A DNA stretch of 64,000 nucleotides from DAOULT01 sp964646625 (lineage in GTDB: Bacteria; Chloroflexota; Anaerolineae; CAZYHC01): contig CAZYHC010000013.1 of the NCBI GenBank assembly GCA_964646625.1, positions 1-64,000 of the forward strand, read 5' to 3'. The notes under the pieces are model-generated. The model did not search any database. It was not told the DNA's origin and worked only from the letters and a program-made list of their open reading frames with translations. Within the stretch, counting starts at the first letter, position 1. Each line of letters starts with the position of its first letter. Shown here one piece after another: positions 41,698-50,654 of the stretch. Made by a program: the position numbers and the translations under genes.

Positions 41698-43768
41698 GGA
41701 TGCTCAAACCTCCCCACCAGTCTACCTGGGCTTCGCAGCCTGGCGGCACCAGCACCGTCGTATAGTCGCCGTCCACCACGGCCGGACCGGACAGGGTTTG
41801 CCCGGATACAAGCTGCTCCAGCCGGTAGATGGAAGCCGGCACCCAGGTGCCCAGGTAGATCGAGCGTTTGCCAATGGGCGCGGCTGGCGGGGCCGCTTCT
41901 GTCCTGCGCGGCGCCAGTTGCGGGTGGGGCAGCCGGCCGATGGAAGCCAGGCGTACTGCCCGGATGTGGACCGGCTGGTCGGGCTGGTGATAGCCGTACC
42001 GCGCCCCATACAGGGCCTCGAAACGGCCGCGCAGCCGGGAGGGCCAGTTACCAGGAAGCAGGTCCGCACGCTCCAGGGGCACAGTTAAAGGGTGCACCTG
42101 GTTGGCGTAGAGCAAATCCACGCTGAAGCTCAAAGCTCTGGCTGACTGTGGTACGCCGGCCTCGGCCAGGCGATGTCGGCCTTCTGCTGCCAGGCTGTCG
42201 GCGGGACGTTGAAGCTCGGCGGCCGGCAGCGCCGCCAACTCGCCGACACAGGCCTGTGACAGCTCGTGGCGGACGTCGGTCGCCAGCAGCCCCAGGGTGG
42301 AGAGAACCGGCGCCAGCCGGGGCACAAGGACGCGGGTTATGCCTAACTCGCGGGCCAGGGCCACGGCGTGCAAGCCAGCCGCCCCGCCGCCGGCCAGGAG
42401 CGTGAAATGGCGGGGGTCGTGTCCCTCCCGCACGGTGACGGCGCGGATGCCCTCGGCCATCTGCACGTTGACCAGGCGGTGACTCCCGTAGGCCGCTTCG
42501 GTGGCATTCTGCCCCAGAGGGCGGGCCACGTGCTGAGTCATGGCGGCCGCGGCTGCCTCACGGTCCAGCGGCATCGTCCCGGCCAGGAAGGCCCCAGGAT
42601 CCAGGTAGCCCAGCAGCAGATTGGCGTCGGTCACGGTGGGCCGTGTTCCCCCTCGGCCATAGCAGGCTGGGCCTGGCTCGGCGCCAGCGCTCTGCGGCCC
42701 GACCTGGAGTAGCCCATCCAGCCCAACGGCGACGATGCTGCCTCCTCCGGCCCCCAGGGTGTGCACCGCCAGGCTGGGCAGAGCGATGCGTGCTCCATCC
42801 ACCTCCAGCCGGGACACCATGGCCGGCCGGCCCCCTTCGATGAGCGCAATGTCTGTGCTGGTCCCGCCCATGTCCAGGCCGATCAGATCTTGCAATCCTA
42901 GCAGGTCTCCATAAAAAGCCGCCCCGTAGACCCCGCCGGCCGGCCCCGACAGGATGACGCCAGCGGCCAGCTCGCCGGCTGCTGTGGCCGGCAATACCCC
43001 GCCGTGGGATTGTATCACCAGGACGTCACGCTGGTACCCCAGGCGGTGCAGGCTGTCCAGCAGGCCGCGCAGATAGTCGGTCAGGATGGGGCCCACGTAG
43101 GCGTTCACCACCGTCGTGCTCAGGCGGTCGTACTCTCCGACCTGGGGCAGCACTTTGTGGGATAGGCAGACGTACAGCCCTGGAAATCGGTCAGCCAGCG
43201 CCTCCCCGGCCAGTTGCTCGTGAGTGGGGTTGGCGGTGCTGTGCAGGAAACAGACGGCAACGGCCTCCACGTTCTCCTCAGCCAGCCGCGCCAGGCTGTG
43301 GGCCAGACTGTCCGGGTCCAGGGGGGTCTCGACCGCCCCGCTGTATCGAATGCGCTCCACCACGGGCAGGCGCAGGTGGCGCGGCACCAGGGGCCGCGGC
43401 GGCGGTGACACCAGGTCGTACCGCCCCGTGGGCTTGCTGCCTTCGCGCATCTCCAGCAGGTCGCGAAAGCCCGCCGTGGTCAACAAGGCCGTGCGCGCTC
43501 CACGCCGCTCCAGGAGGGCGTTGGTGGCCACGGTGGTGCCGTGGATCACCAGGGAGCAGCCGGCGGCCAGTTCGACCGCCGACAGGTTCAGCCGATGGGC
43601 CAACAGGGAAATCCCCTGTTCCACCGCCCGCGTGGGGTCGCGGGGGGTGGAAGGCGTTTTGACCACAGTTACCTTGCCGGCGCCGTCCATTACGATGAGG
43701 TCGGTAAACGTCCCGCCCACGTCTATGCCCAGGCGAAGGCCGCTGCACCCTTGAGAATGAGAGTGCAT
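41687..43768 (-). CDS. hyuA: Hydantoinase/oxoprolinase subunit A
   Basis: A 693-residue HyuA-family ATPase. I start it at the ATG at 43768, which has GGGGAG at normal spacing; a GTG two codons earlier overlaps the preceding stop (GTGA). It begins with the ASKHA phosphate-binding LGIDVGGTFTDLIVMD and contains VIHGTTVATNALLERRGAR (about residues 76-94), LDMGGTSTDIALIEGG and GGGSIVAVGLDGLLQVGPQS (about 340-360). It activates the amide with ATP before ring opening with HyuB. The substrate is inferred only from context, an amino-acid-derivative operon. Confidence 0.94.
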   Translation of the reverse strand: MHSHSQGCSGLRLGIDVGGTFTDLIVMDGAGKVTVVKTPSTPRDPTRAVEQGISLLAHRLNLSAVELAAGCSLVIHGTTVATNALLERRGARTALLTTAGFRDLLEMREGSKPTGRYDLVSPPPRPLVPRHLRLPVVERIRYSGAVETPLDPDSLAHSLARLAEENVEAVAVCFLHSTANPTHEQLAGEALADRFPGLYVCLSHKVLPQVGEYDRLSTTVVNAYVGPILTDYLRGLLDSLHRLGYQRDVLVIQSHGGVLPATAAGELAAGVILSGPAGGVYGAAFYGDLLGLQDLIGLDMGGTSTDIALIEGGRPAMVSRLEVDGARIALPSLAVHTLGAGGGSIVAVGLDGLLQVGPQSAGAEPGPACYGRGGTRPTVTDANLLLGYLDPGAFLAGTMPLDREAAAAAMTQHVARPLGQNATEAAYGSHRLVNVQMAEGIRAVTVREGHDPRHFTLLAGGGAAGLHAVALARELGITRVLVPRLAPVLSTLGLLATDVRHELSQACVGELAALPAAELQRPADSLAAEGRHRLAEAGVPQSARALSFSVDLLYANQVHPLTVPLERADLLPGNWPSRLRGRFEALYGARYGYHQPDQPVHIRAVRLASIGRLPHPQLAPRRTEAAPPAAPIGKRSIYLGTWVPASIYRLEQLVSGQTLSGPAVVDGDYTTVLVPPGCEAQVDWWGGLSIHVS

Positions 43769-43770
43769 GG

Positions 43771-45450
43771 TCACTCCCCACCCGGTTGATATGCCGCCTC
43801 CGGCCCAGAAACCCGAGCGAAAACGCGGGCCACCCTTTCCTGCTCGGTGAGCACCTTCCCTCTCTCATCGACGGCATAATTCGCCCCATTCACGATCCGG
43901 GTTCTCACCTGGCCACAGGCATAGGGGTTGCCTTTCAACTGCGGAGCATCCAGGAGGCCGATCTCCACGGCCTGGGCCAGGATATCCGGATCGGATAGGG
44001 GGTCTTCCACATTACCCGCTCCCAACTCCCTGATGGCCTCCACGATGACCATCGCCTCCTCCACCAGTTCGTCCTTGCGCCGCTGAACCTCGGGATCGGC
44101 GGTCAGGTCTGGCATCCCGTAGAGGCAGTTCTGGATCACCTTGCGGGCCATCTTACAGCTCTCGATGACGTCCCCAGGGGTGGCGGCGTGGTGGGCCTCG
44201 ACGTAGCCTACCACGTGGACGATGGCCGGCCGGAGGGCCATCTGGAGGTAGACCGACGCCCCCAGTTGCCCGCGAGCGTAATCGGGATCCACCGGATAGC
44301 TCATCAACCCCGTCCGCGTCTGGCAGATGATGTGGAAGCTATCGTCCACGAACGACTCGGCCAATTCCACCTGGGCCAGGGCTTTGGCCAGGTCCATCTT
44401 GTTGGACAGGTGCGGCGGGGTTTCGAACATGTAGGTGGTGATGTAATCCCTCACCCCCATCTTTTTGGCTACGTGGGCGTAGATGTAAGAATCGGCGCAG
44501 ATCACCGCGTCGTGGGCATCTCTGAGGCCCCAGTGGTAGGGCTCGTTGCCCTCCACGGGGACGTTGCGGTCCCCGTGCCAGCGCATCAGGGCCATGTGAT
44601 CCCGAATGGAGTCGCGCAGAGAAAGGGGGCCTCGCCCATCCATCACGTTGAACCAGAAGAGCGAGGTCGCGCACCAGGCGTTGCGGATGGTGCTGTACAA
44701 CACCTCTGCGTAGCGCAGGAGGTCGGCGGTGCCGGAATAGGAGCGCAGCAGGGGGTAATTGCCGCCACGGGTGGCTTCGTACAACTGCCGCAGGTCTTCC
44801 TTGGTGCGAAACGGCACCCCGCCCGCGCCCTTGCGCTTTGGGTCCTGTCTCTCGGGGTGGAAGAAGTTCTCCTGGGCGTCCTGATCGGGGCCCAGGGAGA
44901 CGACGTCCAGCACGCCAGCCTCGGCGATCTGGTGGATGCCTGCTATCGTGGGCTCGATGCTGTCGGCCGGCAGGCCGAAGTGGTGACGGATGATGGGGAA
45001 AGGCGCTTTCCACTGGATCCGCTCCAGGGTCTCGGCGGGGTAGTCCTCGGCCCTCATCTCCTCCCAGGGCATCCCCTTGAGATAGGCGATGACCGCTTCC
45101 AGAGGCTCCTCCCCACCGAAGACGGCCTCGAAGAGGTCTACTTTCCTGGCCTCTTCAGCCACCGGCGGCGTGCCCCCAAAGACGAAGCGCTTATCCTGAA
45201 GGCCGGCCTCCTCACAGGCCTGTTTGAAATCTCGCAGGAGAACGGCGGCGTTCTCCGGGGTCAGGCGGTAGCTGACCGCTAAGATGTCCGGCGCCACCTC
45301 CTGGGCGGCGGCGATGTATTCGGCGATAGAGGTGGCCGGGCCGGTGAACTCGGTCTGGTAGCCATGTTCCTCGGCCATGCGTAGGAAACTGAGCACGCCC
45401 GCCACGTGGACGCACTCGCCCAGAGAACCACCTAGAATCTTGAGAGCCAT
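43771..45450 (-). CDS. Single-chain B12-binding, mutase-like protein
   Basis: A 559-residue protein with an N-terminal cobalamin-binding Rossmann domain (about 1-135) and a large C-terminal domain. The B12 loop reads CVHVAG at residues 13-18, so the DxHxxG histidine is present but its aspartate is cysteine; VSYRLTPEN and VFGGTPP match the later SxL and GG motifs. The C-terminal part, with PLLRSYSGTADLLRYAEVLY, MDGRGPLSLRDSIRDHMALM and TYMFETPPHLSNKMDLAKAL, recalls the barrel of glutamate mutase subunit E. It may rearrange the carbon skeleton of an amino-acid-derived acid, feeding HyuAB or central metabolism. Exact reaction unknown. Confidence 0.65.
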   Translation of the reverse strand: MALKILGGSLGECVHVAGVLSFLRMAEEHGYQTEFTGPATSIAEYIAAAQEVAPDILAVSYRLTPENAAVLLRDFKQACEEAGLQDKRFVFGGTPPVAEEARKVDLFEAVFGGEEPLEAVIAYLKGMPWEEMRAEDYPAETLERIQWKAPFPIIRHHFGLPADSIEPTIAGIHQIAEAGVLDVVSLGPDQDAQENFFHPERQDPKRKGAGGVPFRTKEDLRQLYEATRGGNYPLLRSYSGTADLLRYAEVLYSTIRNAWCATSLFWFNVMDGRGPLSLRDSIRDHMALMRWHGDRNVPVEGNEPYHWGLRDAHDAVICADSYIYAHVAKKMGVRDYITTYMFETPPHLSNKMDLAKALAQVELAESFVDDSFHIICQTRTGLMSYPVDPDYARGQLGASVYLQMALRPAIVHVVGYVEAHHAATPGDVIESCKMARKVIQNCLYGMPDLTADPEVQRRKDELVEEAMVIVEAIRELGAGNVEDPLSDPDILAQAVEIGLLDAPQLKGNPYACGQVRTRIVNGANYAVDERGKVLTEQERVARVFARVSGPEAAYQPGGE

Positions 45451-45531
45451 TAATCTTTACCTCCTCAGCTTTTACGTAATGTTAAGTCAGAACTGGCGAT
45501 GGAAAACGTGAAGCGCGTGGCGTATACGTGA

Positions 45532-46638
45532 TCAACTTGCGCCGCGTCTCTCCCCGGTCTCGGCGTAGCGCATGATCTGGCCCACGCTCATGCCTTGCAA
45601 CCCCATGCGCTCCAGGGTGCGTCCCTCGGCCCAGTAGTCCCGCTCAAGGAGTGCACAGGCGACGTGCGCCAGGGAACGGCTGAGGGGCACGGGGACGCCG
45701 GCCACCTCGGCCAGGGCGATGAGGGGCACCAGGCCGGTGGGCACGTCCTCGGTGAGGTATCGGTCGTCGAGCGAGGTGGGCGCCATGGCCTGTTGATAGG
45801 CTGGCACGCTGCGGATTTTTTCGTACAGACTTTGGCCTGAGACCCGCTCGTAGGCCTGGCTCAGCCACTCGCTGGCCGATTCTACTTCCAGGCCGAAGGC
45901 TCTGGCCACGGCCAGGCGCTCCCCATCCACCGCCTCCAGGAAGCTCCCCAGGTGCGGGGTGATGTCGCGGTAGAAGTAAAACAGTTCCCTGGCCTCGATG
46001 CGGTTGGCGTTGAACAGCATCAGGCTGGGGTGAAAGACAGAGCCAACGTTGCCCAGGCCGGTGTGCAAGACGGTGGGCGCCGGAACGAACTGCGGATAGA
46101 ACGAGCCCATCACGTCCAGGACACGCCTGCTGTCGGTGGCGGGCAGCGCAGAGAGGGGCACGCGGCGCTTGAGACTCAGGACGTGCACCCGCCCCGGCCC
46201 GGACAGGCGACAGGAGTAGATCAGGGTCTGGGTCTCGGCCACGATCACCCGAGCGGCCACGTCCTCCGCCCGCAGGGTGGCCGCAAACTCCAGCGCCCCG
46301 CCGGTGCGGCCCGGATTCAGGACCACGATCTGGCCGTGGCGCAGGTGAGGGGCGCAGGCCTGGGCCATAGAGCGATGAGCGGAGGCCGGCACGACCACCA
46401 TGATCAGGTCGGCGTCGGCCAGGGCCTCCCCCAGGTCGGTGGTGACGGTGTTTACTCGCCCAAAGCCCTGTACCGCGCCCTCCACCCAGACGCCGCCTTG
46501 GCCGCGCATGGTAGCGATGCGCTCCGGGGAGCGGTTGTAGACGTTGACCGCCGCCCCGCAGAGGGCCAGGTGGCCGGCCATGGCGTGCCCGCCGTGACCC
46601 GCGCCCAGCACGGCAACCGTGAGCGAGTTCTGCGTCAT
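45532..46638 (-). CDS. Opine dehydrogenase family protein (copy 2)
   Basis: A 368-residue NAD(P)-dependent opine/octopine dehydrogenase. The start is the ATG at 46638, overlapping the stop of its paralogue (ATGA); the longer frame upstream is the paralogue's shadow. It has AVLGAGHGGHAMAGHLAL, the GxGxxxxA nucleotide site (about residues 9-16), VLNPGRTGGALEF, and the catalytic histidine in VGSVFHPSLMLFNANRIEAR (about 201). Such enzymes join an amino acid and a 2-oxo acid reductively, or the reverse. It is about half identical to its neighbour, an old tandem duplication. Confidence 0.92.
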   Translation of the reverse strand: MTQNSLTVAVLGAGHGGHAMAGHLALCGAAVNVYNRSPERIATMRGQGGVWVEGAVQGFGRVNTVTTDLGEALADADLIMVVVPASAHRSMAQACAPHLRHGQIVVLNPGRTGGALEFAATLRAEDVAARVIVAETQTLIYSCRLSGPGRVHVLSLKRRVPLSALPATDSRRVLDVMGSFYPQFVPAPTVLHTGLGNVGSVFHPSLMLFNANRIEARELFYFYRDITPHLGSFLEAVDGERLAVARAFGLEVESASEWLSQAYERVSGQSLYEKIRSVPAYQQAMAPTSLDDRYLTEDVPTGLVPLIALAEVAGVPVPLSRSLAHVACALLERDYWAEGRTLERMGLQGMSVGQIMRYAETGERRGAS

Positions 46639-47720
46639 CGGCCTTCCACCAGGGCCACGATCTCGTCCACGCTCATCCCCGCCAGGCCCAGGTTCTCGGC
46701 GCTCCGTCCTTCCCGCCAAAAGTCCCGGTCGAACAGAGCACAGGCCACGTCCACCATCGCCCAACTGGTCGGGGTGGGCACCCCTGCCAGCGCCCCCAGC
46801 GAAGCGAAAGGCACCAGCCCGGTGGGCACATCTTCGGTGATGTAGCGCACGTTCAGCGTCTTGGGGGCCTTGAGTCCCTCATAAGCCGCATTGCTCTGGA
46901 TACACTCGTAGAGGTTCTGGCCGTGCACGCCCTCGTAGGTCTTGAGCAGCCATTCGGCGGCCGATTCCATATCGATGCCGAAGGCCCTGGCTACGGCCAG
47001 ACGCTCGGCGTCGATCGCCTCCAGGAAATGGGTCACGGTGGGGGTCATCCCCTGGTAGAAGTCGAAATCATCGCCGGCCTCGATGCGGTTGGTGTTCAGG
47101 ATCACGGTGCTGGGGTGGAAAACAGCGCCGATGTTGTCAAGGCTGGTTTCTAGGACGTTGGCCGCGGGGACGAATTCGGGATATAACTGGCTCACCGCCT
47201 CCATCAGCCGCGGCGTGTCGGTGGCCGGAAAGGCGGCCACCGGGACCCGCTTCTTGATGCCCTTGATTTCCACCCGGGCCGGCCCCGAGATACGGCAGGC
47301 GTAGACCAGGCTCTGGGCCTCGGCCACCACTACGCTGTCTGGAACACCCTTTCCCCGCAGGACGTTGGAGAACTCCAGCGCCCCTCCTGTCCGCCCGGGG
47401 TTGAGCACGATGACCTGCCCCGCGTGCAGGTGAGGGGCGCACAATTCTGCCATGAAGCGGTGCACGTGGGCGGGCACGACCACCATGATCACCTCGGCAT
47501 CGGCGATGGCCTCCTCGATGCGGGTGGTGATCGTTTCGAGGGGGCCAAAGCCCTCTATCGCTCCCTGGAGGGCGATGCCCTCCTGCTCCCGCAGGTGGGT
47601 TAGTTCCTCCTCGAATTTGTTGTAGAGCCTGACCGGAAAACCCCTGAGCGCCAGATGGCCCGCCATGGCGTGGGCGCCATTGCCCGCCCCCAGGATGGCG
47701 ATTCTGAGATGGTTCTTCAT
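46635..47720 (-). CDS. Opine dehydrogenase family protein (copy 1)
   Basis: A 361-residue paralogue of the next gene. AILGAGNGAHAMAGHLALRG forms the dinucleotide fold, MVVVPAHVHRFMAELCAPHL and VIVLNPGRTGGALEF are shared family segments, and the catalytic-type histidine is in GAVFHPSTVILNTNRIEAGD (about residue 205). The Octopine_DH domain covers about 180-330. Two dehydrogenases with different specificity in one operon suggest splitting of two N-(carboxyalkyl) amino acids, or of two diastereomers. Transcription continues from the AOR gene, 30 bp upstream. Confidence 0.93.
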   Translation of the reverse strand: MKNHLRIAILGAGNGAHAMAGHLALRGFPVRLYNKFEEELTHLREQEGIALQGAIEGFGPLETITTRIEEAIADAEVIMVVVPAHVHRFMAELCAPHLHAGQVIVLNPGRTGGALEFSNVLRGKGVPDSVVVAEAQSLVYACRISGPARVEIKGIKKRVPVAAFPATDTPRLMEAVSQLYPEFVPAANVLETSLDNIGAVFHPSTVILNTNRIEAGDDFDFYQGMTPTVTHFLEAIDAERLAVARAFGIDMESAAEWLLKTYEGVHGQNLYECIQSNAAYEGLKAPKTLNVRYITEDVPTGLVPFASLGALAGVPTPTSWAMVDVACALFDRDFWREGRSAENLGLAGMSVDEIVALVEGR

Positions 47721-47750
47721 CTTGTGCGACCTCCTCTTGCAATTTTCGAG

Positions 47751-49637
47751 CTACTTCTCATCGGCTACCCAGCCGATCCCCAGTTCATGCAGCTTAGCGG
47801 CGGTGGGGAGGCCCGTATGGGCCTCCCAGCCCGCCATCTGGTAATAAATCCGCCTGGCATCGGCAAAGGCTTGACCGTCGATGGCCTTTGATTCCCGGGC
47901 CTCGGCAAAGGGAGAGAAGAAGCGACTGGGGATGACGTCGTCCTCAGCAGTGAACCCCTCTCGACAATTGAAGGCCCGGGCCATGTTCCAGGCCCGTTCT
48001 CCCACTTTCATCAGCTCCCAGACGGTGCTATTCCACCCGGTAGCGCCGTTCACTACCTCCATCACCTGCCAGGGGTCGTAAGGCAGGAAGCGACACATCA
48101 CGGCGCAGTTTTGGAAGGTAAACCAGGTGGTAAGGTAGAGAACGAGACGCACCTTGGCCGGACTCAACTCGTGGACCGGGAGCGGTTCCAGGATACCCAA
48201 CGTCTTAAAGCGGTGGAAGAAGGGGGTCTCCTTCTCGAAAACGGTGTCGTGCACGTTGTGGGCGTGGTCGGCCCCGGTAGGGGAGAGGGCGTAGCCCAGG
48301 CCCAGCCCGTGCTTGATACGCGGCTCGTGCAGGGGAAGCTCCTGCCCCTTCACCTGCATGGCCCACTCCCAGGCATCTGGCCCGATCTCCCGCGCCGCAC
48401 GCCTCACTCCTTCCGCCAGGAGGTCGCCGATCCCCTGCCGCCGGGCGATGAGCTCTACGGCCCTGAGCATGGCCTTTGCATTGCCAAAGGCCAGTTCCAG
48501 GCCGTCTGTATCTTCTTTCGTCAGCAGCCCCTTCTCGTAGCACTCCATGGCAAAGGCGATGGCTGCTCCTGTGGAGATGGTGTCCAGGGAATAGGCATTG
48601 CACAGCTCGTTGGCCTTGGCTACGGCCTGGAGGTCGTCTATGCCGCACAGCGAACCAAAGGCGGCCAGGGTTTCGTACTCGGGCCCGCCGTAGATGGGAT
48701 CCACGTAGGGGCGGGTTGCCTCCCCGAGGTGAGGGTCCTCCACCCGCACCACCTTTTTGCAGCGGATGGGACAGGCGTAGCAGCCATCCATGCCGAGGCG
48801 GATGGTTTCCCGCACTGCTTCGGCGGTGATCTTCTCGAAGCCCTCGAACGCGCCCTGGCTGAAGTTCCGGGTGGGCAGCCCCCCGGCAGCGTTCTGCACC
48901 TCGAAGTCCACTCCGGTGCCCAGGTTGGTGAGCCCCCAGGCCAGTTCACGGTAATTCCTGCCCAGCCACTTAGCCACCTGGCCGACGCGCTCCCGGTCGG
49001 CCATCCCGATGCGCTTGTGGCCTCGCACGGCTATAGCCTTCAATCTCTTGGAACCCATCACCGCCCCCAGGCCCGTGCGTCCGGCTGCATATTTGAGATC
49101 GTGCACTATGCAGGCGTAGCGGACCGTTTTCTCCCCTGCTGGCCCTATCTGGGCGATGCGAACCTTGTCGTCCCCCAGCTCGCGGCGAATGGCCTCCTGG
49201 GAATCGGCTGTGAACTGACCCCAGAGCTCCCCGGCATCCCTGATCTCCACCTCGCCGTCCTGGATCCACAGGTAGACGGGACGCTCTGCGGCCCCGCTGA
49301 CGACCACGGCATCGTACCCGGCCCGCTTCAGCTCTGTCCCCCAGAAGCCGCCCGCCTCGGCAGCCCCGAAGCCGCCGGTCAGGGGCGATTTCGCGCCCAC
49401 GGCGTGACGTCCACTGCCGGCCACCGGCGTACCGGTGACCACGCCAGGGGCGAAAACCAGGACGTTTTCGTTCCCCAGGGGGTCGGCCCGCTCGTCTAGC
49501 TCTTTCAACAGGTAGTGGGCGATGAAGCCCCAGCCTCCAAAGTAGGTGCGATAGAACCGCTCCCCTGGTTCCTCCGTCCAGATTTTGCTCTGGGTAAGAT
49601 CCACCCTCAATATCACGCCGTTGTAGCTACAGGTCAT
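47751..49637 (-). CDS. aor: Aldehyde:ferredoxin oxidoreductase (tungsten type)
   Basis: A 628-residue AOR-family protein. The N-terminal domain (about 1-205) has YFGGWGFIAHYLLKEL and GVVTGTPVAGSGRHAVGAKS; the tungstopterin segments include AGRTGLGAVMGSKRLKAIAV. The [4Fe-4S] cysteines are in GCYACPIRCKK (CxxCxxxC, about residue 286) with the fourth in a later NCAVMCR. ADHAHNVHD matches the family's conserved region. The enzyme oxidises aldehydes to acids with ferredoxin as acceptor and implies an anaerobic cell. In this operon it could remove an aldehyde made by oxidative deamination. It overlaps the ureohydrolase gene by 4 bp. Confidence 0.93.
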   Translation of the reverse strand: MTCSYNGVILRVDLTQSKIWTEEPGERFYRTYFGGWGFIAHYLLKELDERADPLGNENVLVFAPGVVTGTPVAGSGRHAVGAKSPLTGGFGAAEAGGFWGTELKRAGYDAVVVSGAAERPVYLWIQDGEVEIRDAGELWGQFTADSQEAIRRELGDDKVRIAQIGPAGEKTVRYACIVHDLKYAAGRTGLGAVMGSKRLKAIAVRGHKRIGMADRERVGQVAKWLGRNYRELAWGLTNLGTGVDFEVQNAAGGLPTRNFSQGAFEGFEKITAEAVRETIRLGMDGCYACPIRCKKVVRVEDPHLGEATRPYVDPIYGGPEYETLAAFGSLCGIDDLQAVAKANELCNAYSLDTISTGAAIAFAMECYEKGLLTKEDTDGLELAFGNAKAMLRAVELIARRQGIGDLLAEGVRRAAREIGPDAWEWAMQVKGQELPLHEPRIKHGLGLGYALSPTGADHAHNVHDTVFEKETPFFHRFKTLGILEPLPVHELSPAKVRLVLYLTTWFTFQNCAVMCRFLPYDPWQVMEVVNGATGWNSTVWELMKVGERAWNMARAFNCREGFTAEDDVIPSRFFSPFAEARESKAIDGQAFADARRIYYQMAGWEAHTGLPTAAKLHELGIGWVADEK

Positions 49638-50644
49638 CTCCCCCCCTCGATTTTGCGGAAGCCTTTCCTGGCGATAGCGGTCGCCAGGAAGTTCTGCACG
49701 ATGGCCGCCGCCAGGATAGAGGTGATGTTGTTAACGTCGTGGGGCGGCGCAACCTCTACCACGTCCAGCCCCCGTACCAGGGGATGCTGGCCCAGCAGGT
49801 AAGCGGCCTGCAAGATTTGGTAGGAGGTCAAGCCGCCGGGCGTCGGGGCCCCGGTGCCCGGGGCGAAGGCCGCATCTACCGCATCTATGTCCACGCTGGC
49901 GTACACGGCCTCCGTGCCTGCTGTCGCCAGGGTGAGGGCCTCGGCCACGATCTCCTCGATGCCCCGGCGGTGTACCTCCCAGGCGGTGAAGACGCGGACC
50001 CCCTCCCGAGCCAGGTAATCCACGTAAAATTGCGAATTGTGCCAGCCGTTGATGCCGATCTCCACCAGGTTGCCCGGCTGGACCGGCTGACCGGGGATTT
50101 CCTCCAACACCCGTCGAAAGGGGGCTCCGCTGGTGATTTCGCCGTAGTGGGAGAGGCGCACGTCGGTGTGAGCGTCGAACATGATCACCCCCACTCGGCC
50201 GTTCGTAGCGTTACAGAGCCCTCTGATGACGGGGTAGCTTATGCTGTGATCGCCGCCCAGCACAACGGGAATTGTCCCCAGGCCGCAGATGGCGGTCAGG
50301 ACCTTCTCGATGCGGCCATTGGTCTCCTGCGGTTCGGTGTGCACCACCCGCACGTCTCCAAAATCGGTCAGGTTGACCTCACGGGGTATAGTCAGCCCCA
50401 GGCTGGGCTCGTAGTCGCGATTCGTGCCCAGGAACTGCCGGATCACCGCAGGGGCAGCCATGCTGCCCCTCCGAATGATGCTCGGAGTGTCGAAGGGAAC
50501 GCCGAGCAGGCCCGCGTCGAGTCGCTCTAGCTCCTGCCAGGGTCGGACGTACTCCCAGAAGTTAGGAGCGTAGTCATCACGCAGGCCCCGGCCGCCCAGG
50601 GTGGCCGGTATGAGCAATTCTTCCACCTCTGAGGGTAAATTCAT
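49634..50644 (-). CDS. Ureohydrolase (agmatinase/arginase family)
   Basis: A 336-residue manganese ureohydrolase. The metal ligands appear in order: VVLGGDHSISYPVI (His, about residue 132), IMFDAHTDVRLSHYG (Asp, His, Asp, about 154-158) and ASVDIDAVDAAFAPGT (Asp pair, about 248-250), followed by the family signature proline-glycine turn. It hydrolyses a guanidino group to urea plus an amine. The close link with opine-type oxidase and opine dehydrogenase genes hints at an arginine-derived substrate; agmatine, guanidinobutyrate and others are possible. Confidence 0.93.
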   Translation of the reverse strand: MNLPSEVEELLIPATLGGRGLRDDYAPNFWEYVRPWQELERLDAGLLGVPFDTPSIIRRGSMAAPAVIRQFLGTNRDYEPSLGLTIPREVNLTDFGDVRVVHTEPQETNGRIEKVLTAICGLGTIPVVLGGDHSISYPVIRGLCNATNGRVGVIMFDAHTDVRLSHYGEITSGAPFRRVLEEIPGQPVQPGNLVEIGINGWHNSQFYVDYLAREGVRVFTAWEVHRRGIEEIVAEALTLATAGTEAVYASVDIDAVDAAFAPGTGAPTPGGLTSYQILQAAYLLGQHPLVRGLDVVEVAPPHDVNNITSILAAAIVQNFLATAIARKGFRKIEGGR

Positions 50645-50654
50645 GGTCTATCCC

